Below are positions 54,298 through 64,000 of a DNA stretch of 64,000 nucleotides, in pieces. A model generated the notes under the pieces. The model made no database searches, was not told the origin of the DNA, and saw only the letters and a program-made list of their open reading frames with translations. Positions within the stretch are counted from its first letter, which is position 1; each line of letters starts with the position of its first letter. The stretch comes from Ampelomyces quisqualis (lineage: Eukaryota > Ascomycota > Dothideomycetes > Pleosporales > Phaeosphaeriaceae): assembly GCA_018398575.1 (NCBI GenBank), contig JAGTXZ010000019.1:2046001-2110000 (forward strand), read 5' to 3'. Position numbers and translations under genes: made by a program.

Positions 54298-56126
54298 TTA
54301 AACGCTCTCCATGCGCTCATCGGCCTTGGGCTTCTCGCCTTCGTAGCTATAGTCCTCATGCTCGACCTCGTCCAGTCTCTGGACCATGACCTTGTGCGCC
54401 TTGAAAGCAGGCTTGATTTCGAACAGCTCGTCCATCTTCTCAAGCGGGATCCCTTTGGTTTCGGGGATCAAGAAGTATACGTATGGGATCGACAGGAGCA
54501 TGAGGCATGCAAAAAACATGTACACTCCATAGTCCATCTTGAGGAACATCTGAGGGGTAAACCTCGAGATTAGGAAGTTCCAGAACCAGTTGTTCGCGGC
54601 TATCAATTGTTAGTCGCTGGCATACTTCAAGCTGTATTGTTTTGCTTACCGGCAAACGCCTGTCCGAGGGATCTAGTCTGCTGCGAGTACATCTCGGAGT
54701 TGATGACCCACGGAGTGCCGTTCCAAGATGGGGTGTAGAATGCAGTCCAAAGGTAGAAGAAGAAAATTGCCGAGATCCCTCCAGATGACAGGCCGCCGCC
54801 CGTGCTGGGGCTGTTTTGAGGGTCGGCAATCTTGATGTATGCTGCAATGTACCACATGCACAACGAACCACCAAGAGCTCCAATCATGAGTAGCTTTGTG
54901 CGTCCCAGGTTATCAATAAGCCAGAGAAGCCAGATAAAAGTAAGCACAGTCTTGACAACGCCGAAGATGCCAGTGGTCAGGAAACCAGTATTCGTGCCAG
55001 TGATGCCCAGGCTCTTGAACACAGTTGGCGAATAGTACTTGATAATGTTAGCACATTCTGAGGCGGGGCATGAGAAGTTAGAGGCTCTGCTTACGTTAAT
55101 GGCATTGATTCCTGAACCGTTCTGCCACATGAAGAGACCACCACCAAGAAGAAATCGGTAGGCGACCCTCTTCTGCTTGAGAGCGAGGAATGGCTTCCAA
55201 AATCCGGCGCCGACGTGGATTCTGTCGTGCTCGATCTGTGCGTCAATGGCCTCGATCTCCTCCAAGATGTAGTGATGATCAGCTGGGAGGTCGCCGCGGA
55301 TCCAGCAAAGGTTCTTCATTGCCGCCTCGCGTTTGCCGTTGGCGAAGAGCCATCGTGGTGACTCCCTAAGCCAGAATGCACCGATGAGAAGGCAGCCGCC
55401 AGGAACGAGTTGGATGGCGAACGGGATCATCCACTGCTTGCGGCTCGGTGCCATTGTCTCTTGGAGACCATAGTTGATCCAGCTGTGATTCGGTCAACTC
55501 AAAAAGTTCTAGCGGTCTTGCGTTTGATACGACTTACAATCCCACGAGACCACCGATTTGCCACCCGAGTTCGTAGATACCCACCAAGCGGCCTCGAACA
55601 GCTGGTGGACTGAGTTCTGAAATGTAGATGGGAACCATGTTTGAGCATCCACCGACACCCAGACCCGCAAGTACTCGACCGCCGATGATAAGACCAAGGC
55701 CTCGGTCGCCATTGGCACCAAGCATAATACCAGCACCAATCATGAACTAGAAGCCATATTGTCAGGACTCGATTGAAATATCACTGTCAGTCCAGGACGT
55801 ACAATGCTAGTCCAAATGAGGAGCGACTTCTTCCTGCCCAGGTAGTGGGAAGAAACATACGCGCCCAGCGCACCGAAAAAGGCACCTGCTTGGTATACCG
55901 AGACAATGTTGGCTTTGGTCAAGGCAAGCTGAGCGGCAGGCATTTGATTTGGTTGGAGGCGAAACTCTGAGACGAAGGATGGAAGTGCCAGTGTGGTTCC
56001 GATGAAGGCAGAGTCATAGCCGATCATGCATGCTGCCCATGATGCGACACATGCCGCAGTGTAGACGCGCCAGTTGTAGACAGCCTTGGGTGTCGGTCGA
56101 TCCTCGACGAGGGTGAGCAGACCCAT
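54298..56126 (-). CDS. qutD: Quinate permease, MFS sugar transporter family (QutD/Qa-y type), five exons
   Basis: Plasma-membrane proton symporter for quinate. Minus-strand exons are 56126-55803, 55746-55538, 55482-55095, 55037-54650 and 54599-54298; phases agree and give 536 residues. Twelve membrane segments fit the length. Sugar-porter signatures are visible: CMIGYDSAFIGTTLALPSFV in segment 1, the loop GRKKSLL, GGRVLAGLGVGGCSNMVPIY, RGRLVGIYELGWQIGGLVGF, the PETKG motif (LIPETKGIPLEK) and the WINSEMYSQQTRSLGQAFAAANNW-type region split over the fourth junction. The N-terminus MGLLTLVEDRPTPKAVYNWR is typical of the quinate permease branch. The C-terminal tail is acidic. It is divergent from qutB, with a shared 723-bp promoter region. 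Confidence 0.93.
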
Positions 56127-56849
56127 TGTGTCTATCTCCCAAGGATGGTAGGGAGGTAAGTCTGAAGTAGAGAGGGGGTCGAGTCAAGCTCAGTTTGCTG
56201 ATAGAGAGAAGAAGTTGTGCAAAGACGAGGCGGTCTGACGATCCTAAACCGGCAGCTGCCAGAGCAATATATTTCCTTTGGATGATGACCAAGATGGTGT
56301 GTTTGGCAGGAGTCTGGAGAAGCAAGCCACAAACCCCATGGGGGCGGGCTATGGTCAGATTTCGTTCACCAGTGCATCGCCGCGATTCCAGCCAAGCCTA
56401 GGGCCTCTGCCGGAAGAGTCGCCTTCGCCGCGCACGCGGTGTCGGCGCTGGAATTGCGCGGGGAAACCCTCCAGATTCTTCAGAATGGCGCCGATGGTGG
56501 GCTTTGTCAGACCTGAAGCGGAAATACTGCGAATATCCTGAGGCGCACGGGCTGGGGCCGGCGGAAAAGAGCTTTTACGCGAGAGGCTGATGGCTGCGAT
56601 TGGCTGACAGCACGTGGCATCGGATCTGCCATCGGCTCGAACACGTTCTGAAGCGTGGCTTCCCCGGTTTTCCCAAAGACCTTTTCCAGCACTCAGTCGA
56701 GCATGGAGGTGTGGAGCAGGGGATTTGCCAAATCGAAGGCCTAGTGAACAAAAGCGTCATGGGGGCTGGAAGTTGTCCAGTCCGCCTTCTCCATAGCTTT
56801 ACAGGCAGGAACAACATCATTCAAACACACACCACGACTTTGCGCAACC
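56127..56849. promoter_or_regulatory. Divergent promoter region between qutD and qutB
   Basis: 723 bp between the two start codons, so both genes are likely co-regulated from here. I find GC-rich stretches and candidate words (GGAAATACTGCGAATATCC near 56519) but no match close to the Qa-1F consensus. Several short open frames on both strands are not supported. Confidence 0.45.
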
Positions 56850-57842
56850 ATGTCGCTTGAAACCACCACTGCGCCAGACGTCTCGACTTTCGAGCGCCAT
56901 GGCTATCTCTTCGGTCACCCAATCGCGCACTCCATGTCACCGCTTCTTCATCAAACAGTATACGACAATATGGGACTGAACTGGTCGCAAATACCGCTAG
57001 ACTCAACAGACATGAACATGTTCCTAAGCCTGATCCAACATCCGTCATTCTACGGCGCATCCGTAACAATGCCTCACAAGGTTGCGATACTCCAACACCT
57101 TGATGGACTCACACCAGAAGGAAGAGATGTTGGGGCTGTGAACACATTGTTCATAAGAGAAGATTCCAACGGAAAGCGACTATTCATGGGCACAAACACG
57201 GATGTGATCGGTATCCGCGAGTCCTTTCTGCGTAACGCAAGTCCAGAAAGCTTTCAAAATCGACCAGCGTTGGTCATTGGTGGCGGCGGCGCGGCGAGAA
57301 GTGCAGTCTACGCCCTGCGCACATGGTTAAATGTTGGCACAATCTATCTCGTAAGCAAAAAGCAACAGTCCTGAATTATTCCAACTATGTGCTAATTACG
57401 CCAAAAGGTCAATCGAGATGCGAGCGAGGTTCAAGCCGTTCTAGATGAATGCACAGCTCGAGGCTACGGCGACTCATTGGTCCACGTAGCCACCGAAGCA
57501 CAAGCAGAACAGCTCGAAGGCGTCGGCGCGATAGTCGCATGCGTCCCCAACTTCACACCAAAGACACCAGAAGAGCAAGAAGCGCGGAAAGTACTCGAGG
57601 TCTTTTTACAACGAAAATCGCACAAAGGAGCCATCTTGGAGATGTGCTACCACCCAGTACCATACACCGAGATCGCAGAAATCAGTCGCCTTGCAGGATG
57701 GCAGGTCATCTTGGGGACCGAGGCGTTGATATACCAGGGATTAGAGCAGGACAGATATTGGACTGGAAAGGAGACGGCCGAGTTGCCTGCTAGGCAGGTG
57801 CAGGAAGTGATTGCCGCCAAGCTGAGCGAGGCCAAACTGTAG
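56850..57842 (+). CDS. qutB: Quinate/shikimate dehydrogenase (QutB/Qa-3 type), two exons
   Basis: NAD-dependent oxidation of quinate to 3-dehydroquinate and of shikimate to 3-dehydroshikimate. Exons are 56850-57350 and 57408-57842 (intron GTAAGC..AAG), giving 311 residues. The substrate domain has GHPIAHSMSPLLHQTVYDNM with the paired serines, FYGASVTMPHKVAI with the catalytic lysine, and GTNTDVIGI with the aspartate partner. The Rossmann nucleotide-binding glycine loop is VIGGGGAARSAVYALR, followed after the junction by LVNRDASEVQ. The C-terminal helix region has LGTEALIYQGLEQDRYWTG. All catalytic residues appear intact, in contrast to the homologous domain in QutR. Confidence 0.94.
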
Positions 57843-58114
57843 TGTAAGTGCATGGATTTACGAATCGACGGCAACTTGTGATTCTCAAATTTTGAATGGA
57901 AGTGGATCACTGTTCTACATCCAACAGTGTAGTTCTAGCATTTCTTCCCGCAATTTTTACTTCAGTGTCCACACCTACATGTCAATTATGCTTCATAAGT
58001 GCACCCATGAGCCCAACAAATGAATCTCGAGACAGTGCCAAATATACCGATGCTGACAAAGATCGAAAGTGGTTCATTTAGCGTGATATGCCTCCTCCAT
58101 GGATCCTCTTGATA

Positions 58115-59323
58115 TCATGCTCCAGGACGACTGTAATCTAGGTTCCGCACCCTTCGCCACACTTCCCTCACAGTCCTTTCCTGGCTCTGCCGTCCTGTCT
58201 CCCTCTCCGACGGTCCCGCAGGCCTAATGGCGAGATACAACCGACTTCCCAAGCTAACTTCCTCGATCGGCGCCCCAGCATAGTCTTCTGGTGGATTCGC
58301 GGTCGTTATCAACCCGCCAGCCTCGTTCAAGATGGCAATACCAGCTGCAACATCCCACTCCCAACACCCACCTTCCCACCAAATGTCAAACGAGCCCATT
58401 GCAACATATGCAAGATCTAGCGTTGCTGACCCAAGTGATCGTACTCCGTGCACCATACCGCCTCTTCCTGACCGTCCGCCGAGTTCGGCTGCCATGTTGA
58501 CGAAGCTCTCGATTTTGCGGTGCATGTTGCCTTCCGGGACATCTCTCCTATCTTTACCCCATTCGCACGAGAATATGCAGCCGCTGGGCGCTTTTGCTGG
58601 CATTGGTGGTATGGGGTTGCGCACAAGTGGTAGCCGTTGTGTTTCGTTCATAAAGGCGCCTCGCCCAGCGCATGACGAGAAGAATTGTTTGAGGAAGGGG
58701 GCATTGATGACGCCTACTAGTGGTTTGTTGTTGTGGATGAAAGCGATTGAGACGCAGAACATGGGGAAGAGGTGGATGTAGTTTACTGTTCCTGCACGAT
58801 GCGTTGGTGGCCATATGCACTTGATGTCGATACTCACTTACCGTCGAGTGGATCAACACACCACGTCGGACTGTCATCGATGAGATAGTCCCGTGATGCG
58901 CCTTTGCTGTAAGACTCTTCGCCAACGAATCTGATTCCAATTTAGCATCACGTGACTACACTGGACGCTAGGGACTTACTTGTGCGCTGGGTACTTCTCG
59001 GTAATCTCGCGCTTTATGAATGCTTCGACATCTGGAAGTGGTTAGTGGTCTGGTATTGCTCATTGGGCCCCGGTTGAAACCAGAATCACCGCCCGAAGCA
59101 GATCATGGTGAGTCCGCGGAAGTGTACAGCACTTACTTTCATCTGTCTCTGTGACTAAGTCGACGGCATTCTCTTTTTGCACGTGCTCTTTCTGTTCTTG
59201 CGTTGTGCTTCCGCCATCTATTCTGATTTGTGCAGCATCTGTGAGCATTTGCCCTGCCCGCTTTCCTAGGTCTACGGCAAATGCATAGATGCCATCTAAC
59301 TCTACTTGGGGCAATGTGGCCAT
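58115..59323 (-). CDS. qutG: Inositol monophosphatase-like protein of the quinate cluster (QutG/Qa-x type), four exons
   Basis: Li-sensitive phosphatase superfamily member found in all QA/QUT clusters; its exact contribution to quinate use is not settled. Minus-strand exons are 59323-59137, 59031-58980, 58930-58842 and 58791-58115, giving 334 residues. IMPase metal motifs are present: NAVDLVTETDE near the N-terminus, GEES in KFVGEESYSKG, DPLDGT formed across the third junction (WCVDPLDGTVNYIHLFPM) and WEWDVAAGIAILNEAGG at the C-terminal site. The active site therefore looks complete. It is head-to-head with qutE across 351 bp. Confidence 0.93.
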
Positions 59324-59674
59324 TGTGTAATCTAGGCTTGGTAGGCGACCACTTATGGCGAAAGTTGTTCAAATTGATGCGTAGTGACGAGGTCTTCAAA
59401 GTACACATAGCTTCGTGACTCCGTTTCGAGCCGTAGACTAAAGCAGGCGGCTAGTCGCGGAAGAAGCCCGAAATGCTCCATCGAAAGAAAATGGGTTAAG
59501 TCCTTTTCCGACAATTCGTCATCCTGCTAGATGGACCAAACAATGCGAGACCGATGCTCAGCATAACATGCCGCAGTGGAAGGACAATTGCGTACGTCGC
59601 GAGTAAACATCTCATTACATCGCGCGTCTCGATAAACACAACGCTCCTAAACCTCAAGCATCCGCATCTACACC
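59324..59674. promoter_or_regulatory. Divergent promoter between qutG and qutE
   Basis: 351 bp shared upstream region of two structural quinate genes. It contains the candidate activator site listed separately. The 60 bp before qutE are rich in CA and CT, as expected for a 5' leader. Confidence 0.5.
59494..59509 (+). promoter_or_regulatory. Candidate QutA/Qa-1F binding site
   Basis: The 16-mer GGTTAAGTCCTTTTCC matches the Neurospora Qa-1F consensus (GGRTAARYRYTTATCC, recalled from the literature) at 13 of 16 positions, including both outer half-sites GG.TAA and TT.TCC. It lies 166 bp before the qutE start and 171 bp from the qutG start, a sensible location for divergent control. Binding by this activator is inference. 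Confidence 0.4.
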
Positions 59675-60133
59675 ATGGCGAAGTCGATTCTCCTGATCAA
59701 CGGACCCAACCTGAACCTACTTGGAACGCGAGAGCCGTCCATTTATGGCAGCACAACGCTTCCTCAAGTCGTCGAAGCAGCCTCGTCGCAATGTTCACGC
59801 CAATCCATCGAGTTCTCGCACATCCAGTCCAACCACGAAGGCGTGTTGATAGATCGCATACATGAAGCCCGAGGCAACATCGATGCCATTGTAATCAACC
59901 CTGGAGCATTAACGCACACCAGCGTTGGACTAAGAGATGCATTGGTAGGAGTGGATGTTCCGTTCGTCGAGGTGCACATCAGCAACATCCACAAGCGGGA
60001 AGCGTTCCGACATCACAGCTATCTCAGCGACAAGGCGGAGGCTGTCATTTGTGGTTTGGGAACGTATGGATATGAGGCTGCTATTGAATATGCTGCGAGG
60101 CACATACATCCGAAAGAGAAGGCGCAGTTGTAG
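59675..60133 (+). CDS. qutE: Catabolic type II 3-dehydroquinase (QutE/Qa-2 type)
   Basis: Dehydrates 3-dehydroquinate to 3-dehydroshikimate by the trans (type II) mechanism. The single exon encodes 152 residues, the usual length for this dodecameric enzyme. Active-site features are all visible: LLINGPNLNLLGTREPSIYG carries the catalytic arginine and tyrosine of the lid loop, IVINPGALTHTSVGLRDAL carries the conserved Asn and His, and VEVHISNIHKREAFRHHSY completes the pocket. The C-terminus is AARHIHPKEKAQL. With qutB and qutC it completes the route quinate to protocatechuate. Confidence 0.96.
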   Translation: MAKSILLINGPNLNLLGTREPSIYGSTTLPQVVEAASSQCSRQSIEFSHIQSNHEGVLIDRIHEARGNIDAIVINPGALTHTSVGLRDALVGVDVPFVEVHISNIHKREAFRHHSYLSDKAEAVICGLGTYGYEAAIEYAARHIHPKEKAQL

Positions 60134-60806
60134 AACTAGAGCTGGAAGCCACTTCAAACAAGAAGTTGTTGGTTATGACCCGCTTTCGCTTGAGACAGGT
60201 GATCTTTTGATGATGCGCGGTTCTAGGAGGTGGTTGATGACGGACCAACAACGCCGCGCTCGACTACTCGTCTTCGATCTGGCGACTTGCCCACATACAT
60301 TTTCGCGTGCTTATACGCCTTTACTCATGCAGCGTTGAGTACAGTGGCTGAAAGAAGGCGGCTGGTGGAGAGAGCGCCGAGTACCGGTAGGTAGCCGAGC
60401 GTGCTTTATCGTCAATACTTTCGCGCACCCGCCCGAGACTGAATTCAGCAAAACACAGGATTAAAAGATCGTTGATTAAGATCTAAGTCGCTCCATCTAT
60501 GAGGAAAACACGGCATATAACGATCTCAACATTCTGGACAACGCATATCGAACAAGTTCGCGTCAGCAGACAACTGTGTTAGCAGCGACAATGTCTCCTG
60601 CAGTACTAATGGGCCCCGGGCTACGAGATGCCATCTGAACATCCGCATGAGTGCGGCTATGACTCTCACGGTGGCATTACTTTTTCCGTCCATGTACATG
60701 TGTTTCAATCGACATGCTTGCGTATCCGCTCTACCCGTGTCGTCAGCCTCTGCCTTGATCAGAATTTACCTTCTGCAACTGCCCACGAACAATCCTCTGT
60801 CCTATC
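60134..60806. other. Intergenic region after qutE
   Basis: About 670 bp without a supported gene. It probably contains the qutE 3' UTR and the upstream region of the small membrane protein. Confidence 0.5.
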
Positions 60807-61175
60807 ATGGCTTACTCCACAATCATGCACGGCATGTTCCGCAAAGCCCTGCAAATACAAGAAGCTATCTGGCTGGAGCGTCGCGGCGATCGACACATGT
60901 TATATTCCAAGTCCTTCGTAATATATGTCGCCTTCTTGATTCTGCTCATCACAGAAGCGTGTTACTGGGCTTTTACGAGTAAGCGTGGAGGCTTGATCCG
61001 CAGAAGTTTGGGAGAATACGGTTGGAGTGCGGAGGATGTGCTGAAGATTGGGCCGAACGAACTATACGCTGGAGTGAGGGAGGAGGAAGATGAAAGACGA
61101 TGGGGCACGGCGCGGACGACACAAGTTAGATTCTGTATAACTACTGTTGGAAAGACCAGTGAGTCCACTCATTGA
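60807..61175 (+). CDS. Hypothetical small single-pass membrane protein
   Basis: 122-residue open frame, family not recognised. It starts MAYSTIMHGMFRKALQIQEA, has one clear membrane segment (SFVIYVAFLILLITEACYWA, about residues 39-58), then a basic step (SKRGGLIRRSLGEYG) and an acidic stretch (GVREEEDERRWG). A positive-inside pattern on the C-terminal side of the segment is plausible. A GTAAGC word after AFTS could be a splice donor, so the C-terminal half may be wrong. It may be a conserved fungal hypothetical or a chance frame. Confidence 0.35.
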   Translation: MAYSTIMHGMFRKALQIQEAIWLERRGDRHMLYSKSFVIYVAFLILLITEACYWAFTSKRGGLIRRSLGEYGWSAEDVLKIGPNELYAGVREEEDERRWGTARTTQVRFCITTVGKTSESTH

Positions 61176-61407
61176 GTACAGATAGTCGTCCCAGGCTTTT
61201 ACAGCGCGTTGCGAGTTGATATGATCTAAGAGATTATGAATACCAAGTTGCAGACATTGTAGATTTGGAGCCGCCCAAAAGCCGAAAGCTCCACGGTGGT
61301 GTGCAAAGTTTTTTCCCATACGCAGACATTCATAACGATTCAACTATCCCCGTAATGCGTCGGCTAGTTTTTCACTCTTCGGCTCATGATTTCCAACTAC
61401 CAGTCCC

Positions 61408-63135
61408 TCACCGAGAACCTTCATCATCTTCTGTCAAGAACACATCGTGGTTCGCATCACCCATTGCTATCATTGGTGCCGATGCAATTCCCATAGCTCT
61501 GCTACTCAACGACGGATGGAGCACCACTTGCTTGTGTTGACCTCTCAGGTCCTCTAAGAAGTAGCCATATTCCGGAGTAAATGCGTCACCTCCAACGCCA
61601 TCTTCCAGCTCCATCGGTCCGGCCATTTCGCATGCTGTAGCAGCAGTGCTCAGTGTAGGAAGTATAATTCCTTCCCGACCTCGAGCGACTTTGGATCTAG
61701 CTCTGCTATATGAAGTGGCGTCTTTGCGTAGCTTCAATCGCGACCCTTTCTCATGTGTATCCTCTTTCAACGCATTCCTCGTCGCCAGCTTAGCTCTCGT
61801 CTTGAACTTGTCATGTAGCTTCGTGGCTTTCTTCTCGTCCATGTTCCATTCGCGGGATTTCTTCTTGTCCGTCTTACACACCCGCTCTTCATCCCCTTCC
61901 ATCCTCTTCACCCGCTCTTCATCCCCTTCCATCCTCTTCACCCGCTCTTTCTGCTCAAACACACCGGCCTTGTTGGTCAACTCGTACTTATGCCAGGTCA
62001 TCTTGCAAAAGCTCGTATCCTTCTTTTCGTATCCTTCCGGACTGGCCCAGGTCGCTGGTTGATAAACTAGTGTGGTGCGGTGGAAAACACTACGTGGGCG
62101 AGCGGTTTCGGACGCCGTGTGTTTGTTGTGTGCCAGTGGAACGGGTGTATTGGGTGGACCGCTGACAGGGGGCATGACAAATTTCAATTCAACGAATTTT
62201 GCCGTGCGTGGTAGGGAAACTGTGCTTGCGCGATTGCCTTTGAGTGCAGAGCGCTTGGGAGTGTGGGTAGGTGGTGTACGCGGTACTAACGAAGCTGTTG
62301 CGATACTGGTTTCTCGGTGTAGTGCTGTGTTAGTTTCCATCTCAACGATCACGTCGAAGAGATTCCAGTTGCCCATATCGGTTCGCTTGTCGAGTCGAGT
62401 AGTGACGCCTTCCAGCTCACTCAAGACTTCGTTTCGATAGTCTTGCTTCGCTATAGGAGAGGAAAACCCCGTCCTATCCTTCTCCCGCGTCATTAACTGG
62501 CTCGGCGATACCGCGGTGTACTTATCCACGCAGCCGTTCTGAGTTGTAGCGTACATATCTTGGTCCTCGGGCATGAGACTCTGCATCTCTCCACCAGACA
62601 GTGAGTTACTCGTGGCAACACCAACACCTACTCCCTCTGCTTCTCCAATGTAGTTGTACCCAGGTACGCGTACCAATCGGTCTTGCGCCTCTTCCCAATG
62701 CCCAAGCGCCTCCGAGATGCCGCACGCCTTTGCCTGCAACGGTTGCTCGTAAAGCAATTTCCCGAGAATCTCAATGTCTCTGGTGCACTCAATCTTGGCC
62801 ACCTGCCACGACTTGACCAAAGCTTTGTGTCTCGTACGTTCAGCGATGACCGCAAAACGGTCTTGCGAATGGAAGATACCTCCCCGAAGTTCGAGGCTCG
62901 ATTGCACGTCTTTGATCGTCTTGATGTGGTATTCAATTAGACAAGCTGGGCACATTTCGCGTTTGTTTAGCTTCGCACGAACCGCTGGTGGCATCGAGTG
63001 GTCGCAAGAGGAGCGCGATGGCTTTGGCTGCTCTTGGTCATCTGGACGCGAAGTTATAGCTTCAACGAGATCAGTGGTGAGCTGTTCCCAACTTGGCACG
63101 GAATCGCCATCATCAGTCGCCATATGCGTAAACAT
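61408..63135 (-). CDS. Hypothetical protein, 575 residues, charged and largely disordered
   Basis: Long single-exon frame without a domain I recognise. The N-terminal third is helical and has a CxxC pair in KREMCPACLIEYHIKTIKDV, followed by AERTRHKALVKSWQVAKIEC. The middle is Ser/Thr/Pro-rich (PRTPPTHTPKRSALKGNRAS). A basic, Lys-rich region (about residues 395-480) contains a 10-residue tandem repeat ERVKRMEGDE and resembles a nuclear basic tract (KKKSREWNMDEKKATKLHDK). The C-terminus is acidic and mixed. The start could be the ATG at 63135 (MFTHMATDDGD) or the next Met at 63123. The length and composition argue for a real gene. Confidence 0.6.
   Translation of the reverse strand: MFTHMATDDGDSVPSWEQLTTDLVEAITSRPDDQEQPKPSRSSCDHSMPPAVRAKLNKREMCPACLIEYHIKTIKDVQSSLELRGGIFHSQDRFAVIAERTRHKALVKSWQVAKIECTRDIEILGKLLYEQPLQAKACGISEALGHWEEAQDRLVRVPGYNYIGEAEGVGVGVATSNSLSGGEMQSLMPEDQDMYATTQNGCVDKYTAVSPSQLMTREKDRTGFSSPIAKQDYRNEVLSELEGVTTRLDKRTDMGNWNLFDVIVEMETNTALHRETSIATASLVPRTPPTHTPKRSALKGNRASTVSLPRTAKFVELKFVMPPVSGPPNTPVPLAHNKHTASETARPRSVFHRTTLVYQPATWASPEGYEKKDTSFCKMTWHKYELTNKAGVFEQKERVKRMEGDEERVKRMEGDEERVCKTDKKKSREWNMDEKKATKLHDKFKTRAKLATRNALKEDTHEKGSRLKLRKDATSYSRARSKVARGREGIILPTLSTAATACEMAGPMELEDGVGGDAFTPEYGYFLEDLRGQHKQVVLHPSLSSRAMGIASAPMIAMGDANHDVFLTEDDEGSR
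61879..61950 (-). repeat. 30-nt coding tandem repeat, 2.4 units
   Basis: Units start at 61879 and 61909 and are identical over 30 nt, with a partial third unit from 61939. They encode ERVKRMEGDE. The perfect identity points to a recent duplication or ongoing unit-number variation. Confidence 0.93.
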
Positions 63136-63484
63136 GGCACAGATGTCTATGTGGGTGACTGGTCGACGGGTTGATGTGAGAATCCGAGGTCAACGGTTGA
63201 GAAGTGAGAGCAGTCGTGGTTCCGATTAAGAGGGTTAGATAGTGGAGCAAGGAGACATAGTACAGTTATCGTGGTGAAAGGGACTTTGGTGGCGCCGACG
63301 TTGCCGTTGGCATACCGTGAAATAACAGTGGATACTAGAAGCCTGGAACTGTACATCACCTGCCATGAGCTGCCCAGATCGAGCCGCCCACAACGAGCGA
63401 CGCTGCATTTGTCCTGCGTGAAATCATGCTTGCAATCCACGTTTCAATACTTTCCCAAACATACCAAACGCTTCATGCTATTTT
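63136..63484. other. Short intergenic region upstream of the hypothetical gene
   Basis: About 350 bp between the hypothetical gene start and the Npr2 stop codon. I see no features. Confidence 0.55.
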
Positions 63485-64000
63485 TCACCGCTGAATAACC
63501 ACTCCCAACCCCTCCCCCAATCCCCTAACCTTGCCCTCCACCACCTTCTCCGGCAACCCCAGCTCGGTACAAATCTCGTCAAAACAATGCATACCGTCCA
63601 GGAACTTGAGGAGCGAAAGCGCATTCTCAGTATGTCCTTGGTCTTCAGCTCCCGGATGCGAACTAGACAATTGCTGTCCCGCCCAACTGACGCCCTGATT
63701 ATGAGCCAACGTCGTGCTACTTGGCCGATGCAGCGCGAAGCAAGGCTTGATCGTACCGCTCCCATCTTCGTGCAGATTTGCCGTCGACGTTGCGAGACTG
63801 GTAGGTGGTGCAGGCGGGAGGGGAGAAGTTGTTGCGACGGCGTATTTGTGGACGCGGTATAAGAAGCCCTTGATTATGCCGAATGTGATGAGTCTCCGGA
63901 CATCGATGCCCTGGAGTGCGGAGAGGTTCTGGAGGACCCAGGATTTCAAGGGGAGGCCTTGACGCAGGGAAGTGTAGAGCGTTATGAGGGTTGTGTGGTC
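63485..64000 (-). CDS. npr2: Nitrogen permease regulator Npr2 (NPRL2), C-terminal part (5' end outside window)
   Basis: Subunit of the SEACIT/GATOR1 complex that restrains TORC1 when amino acids or nitrogen are scarce. The open frame runs uninterrupted from the window edge to the stop at 63485-63487, about 171 residues. Family blocks are TTLITLYTSLRQGLPLKSWV, LQGIDVRRLITFGIIKGFLY with RVHKYAV, and the end LLKFLDGMHCFDEICTELGL followed by PEKVVEGKVRGLG. The insertion between VHKYAVAT and SLLKFLDG (about 70 residues of Ser/Pro/His-rich sequence) is typical of fungal Npr2. The N-terminal longin-like region is outside the window. Confidence 0.92.
   Translation of the reverse strand, partial: DHTTLITLYTSLRQGLPLKSWVLQNLSALQGIDVRRLITFGIIKGFLYRVHKYAVATTSPLPPAPPTSLATSTANLHEDGSGTIKPCFALHRPSSTTLAHNQGVSWAGQQLSSSHPGAEDQGHTENALSLLKFLDGMHCFDEICTELGLPEKVVEGKVRGLGEGLGVVIQR

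Noticed and set aside
1..64000. CRISPR arrays, bacterial operons, ribosome binding sites or rRNA genes
   Set aside because: The window is eukaryotic nuclear DNA with spliceosomal introns; no spaced direct repeats or rRNA sequence were seen.

Overview
This window is nuclear DNA of a filamentous ascomycete. Most genes are split by short introns of about 45-110 nt with GT..AG ends and CTAAC-like branch points. The gene set (histidine acid phosphatase, HET-domain protein, AA9 relic, QA/QUT cluster) is typical of Pezizomycotina, and I favour Dothideomycetes (Pleosporales), although no marker in the window fixes the order. I resolved exon structures by hand from splice signals and reading-frame arithmetic.

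Layout. The window opens inside the mitochondrial processing peptidase beta subunit (1-712). It then holds a SCOC-type short coiled-coil gene (2562-3255, minus), a secreted histidine acid phosphatase/phytase (5713-7693), tRNA-dihydrouridine synthase Dus3 (8779-11071, minus), a BAP31/Yet family ER protein (11481-12348), an amidase-signature enzyme (12846-14722) and a small RING-H2 protein (15015-15566). From about 15.6 to 23.3 kb lies an accessory patch: a decayed AA9 lytic polysaccharide monooxygenase, a degenerate minisatellite in AT-rich DNA, a stump of a fungal STAND/NLR N-terminal domain, and a 1,461-residue protein joining a homeodomain, C2H2 fingers, a protein kinase and a HET (heterokaryon incompatibility) domain. 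Housekeeping genes then resume: Rrp7, a Ysc84/SH3YL1-type SYLF protein, Nup85, a BTB protein, a Csn12/PCID2-type PCI protein, ribosomal protein eL20, an enoyl-CoA hydratase/isomerase and the nucleoporin Nup2.

From 47.2 to 60.1 kb lies a seven-gene quinate-utilisation (QA/QUT) cluster: Zn2Cys6 activator (qutA), AROM-derived repressor (qutR), dehydroshikimate dehydratase (qutC), quinate permease (qutD), quinate/shikimate dehydrogenase (qutB), inositol-monophosphatase-like qutG and type II dehydroquinase (qutE). Together they import quinate and convert it via dehydroquinate and dehydroshikimate to protocatechuate, with the activator/repressor pair sensing the inducer. The window closes with two uncharacterised genes and the 3' part of Npr2 (SEACIT/GATOR1).

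The strongest candidates for a second look are the homeodomain-zinc finger-kinase-HET fusion next to a broken STAND domain, the AA9 pseudogene, the QutR active-site loss, and the dispersed TACGGAGTA motif in non-coding DNA.
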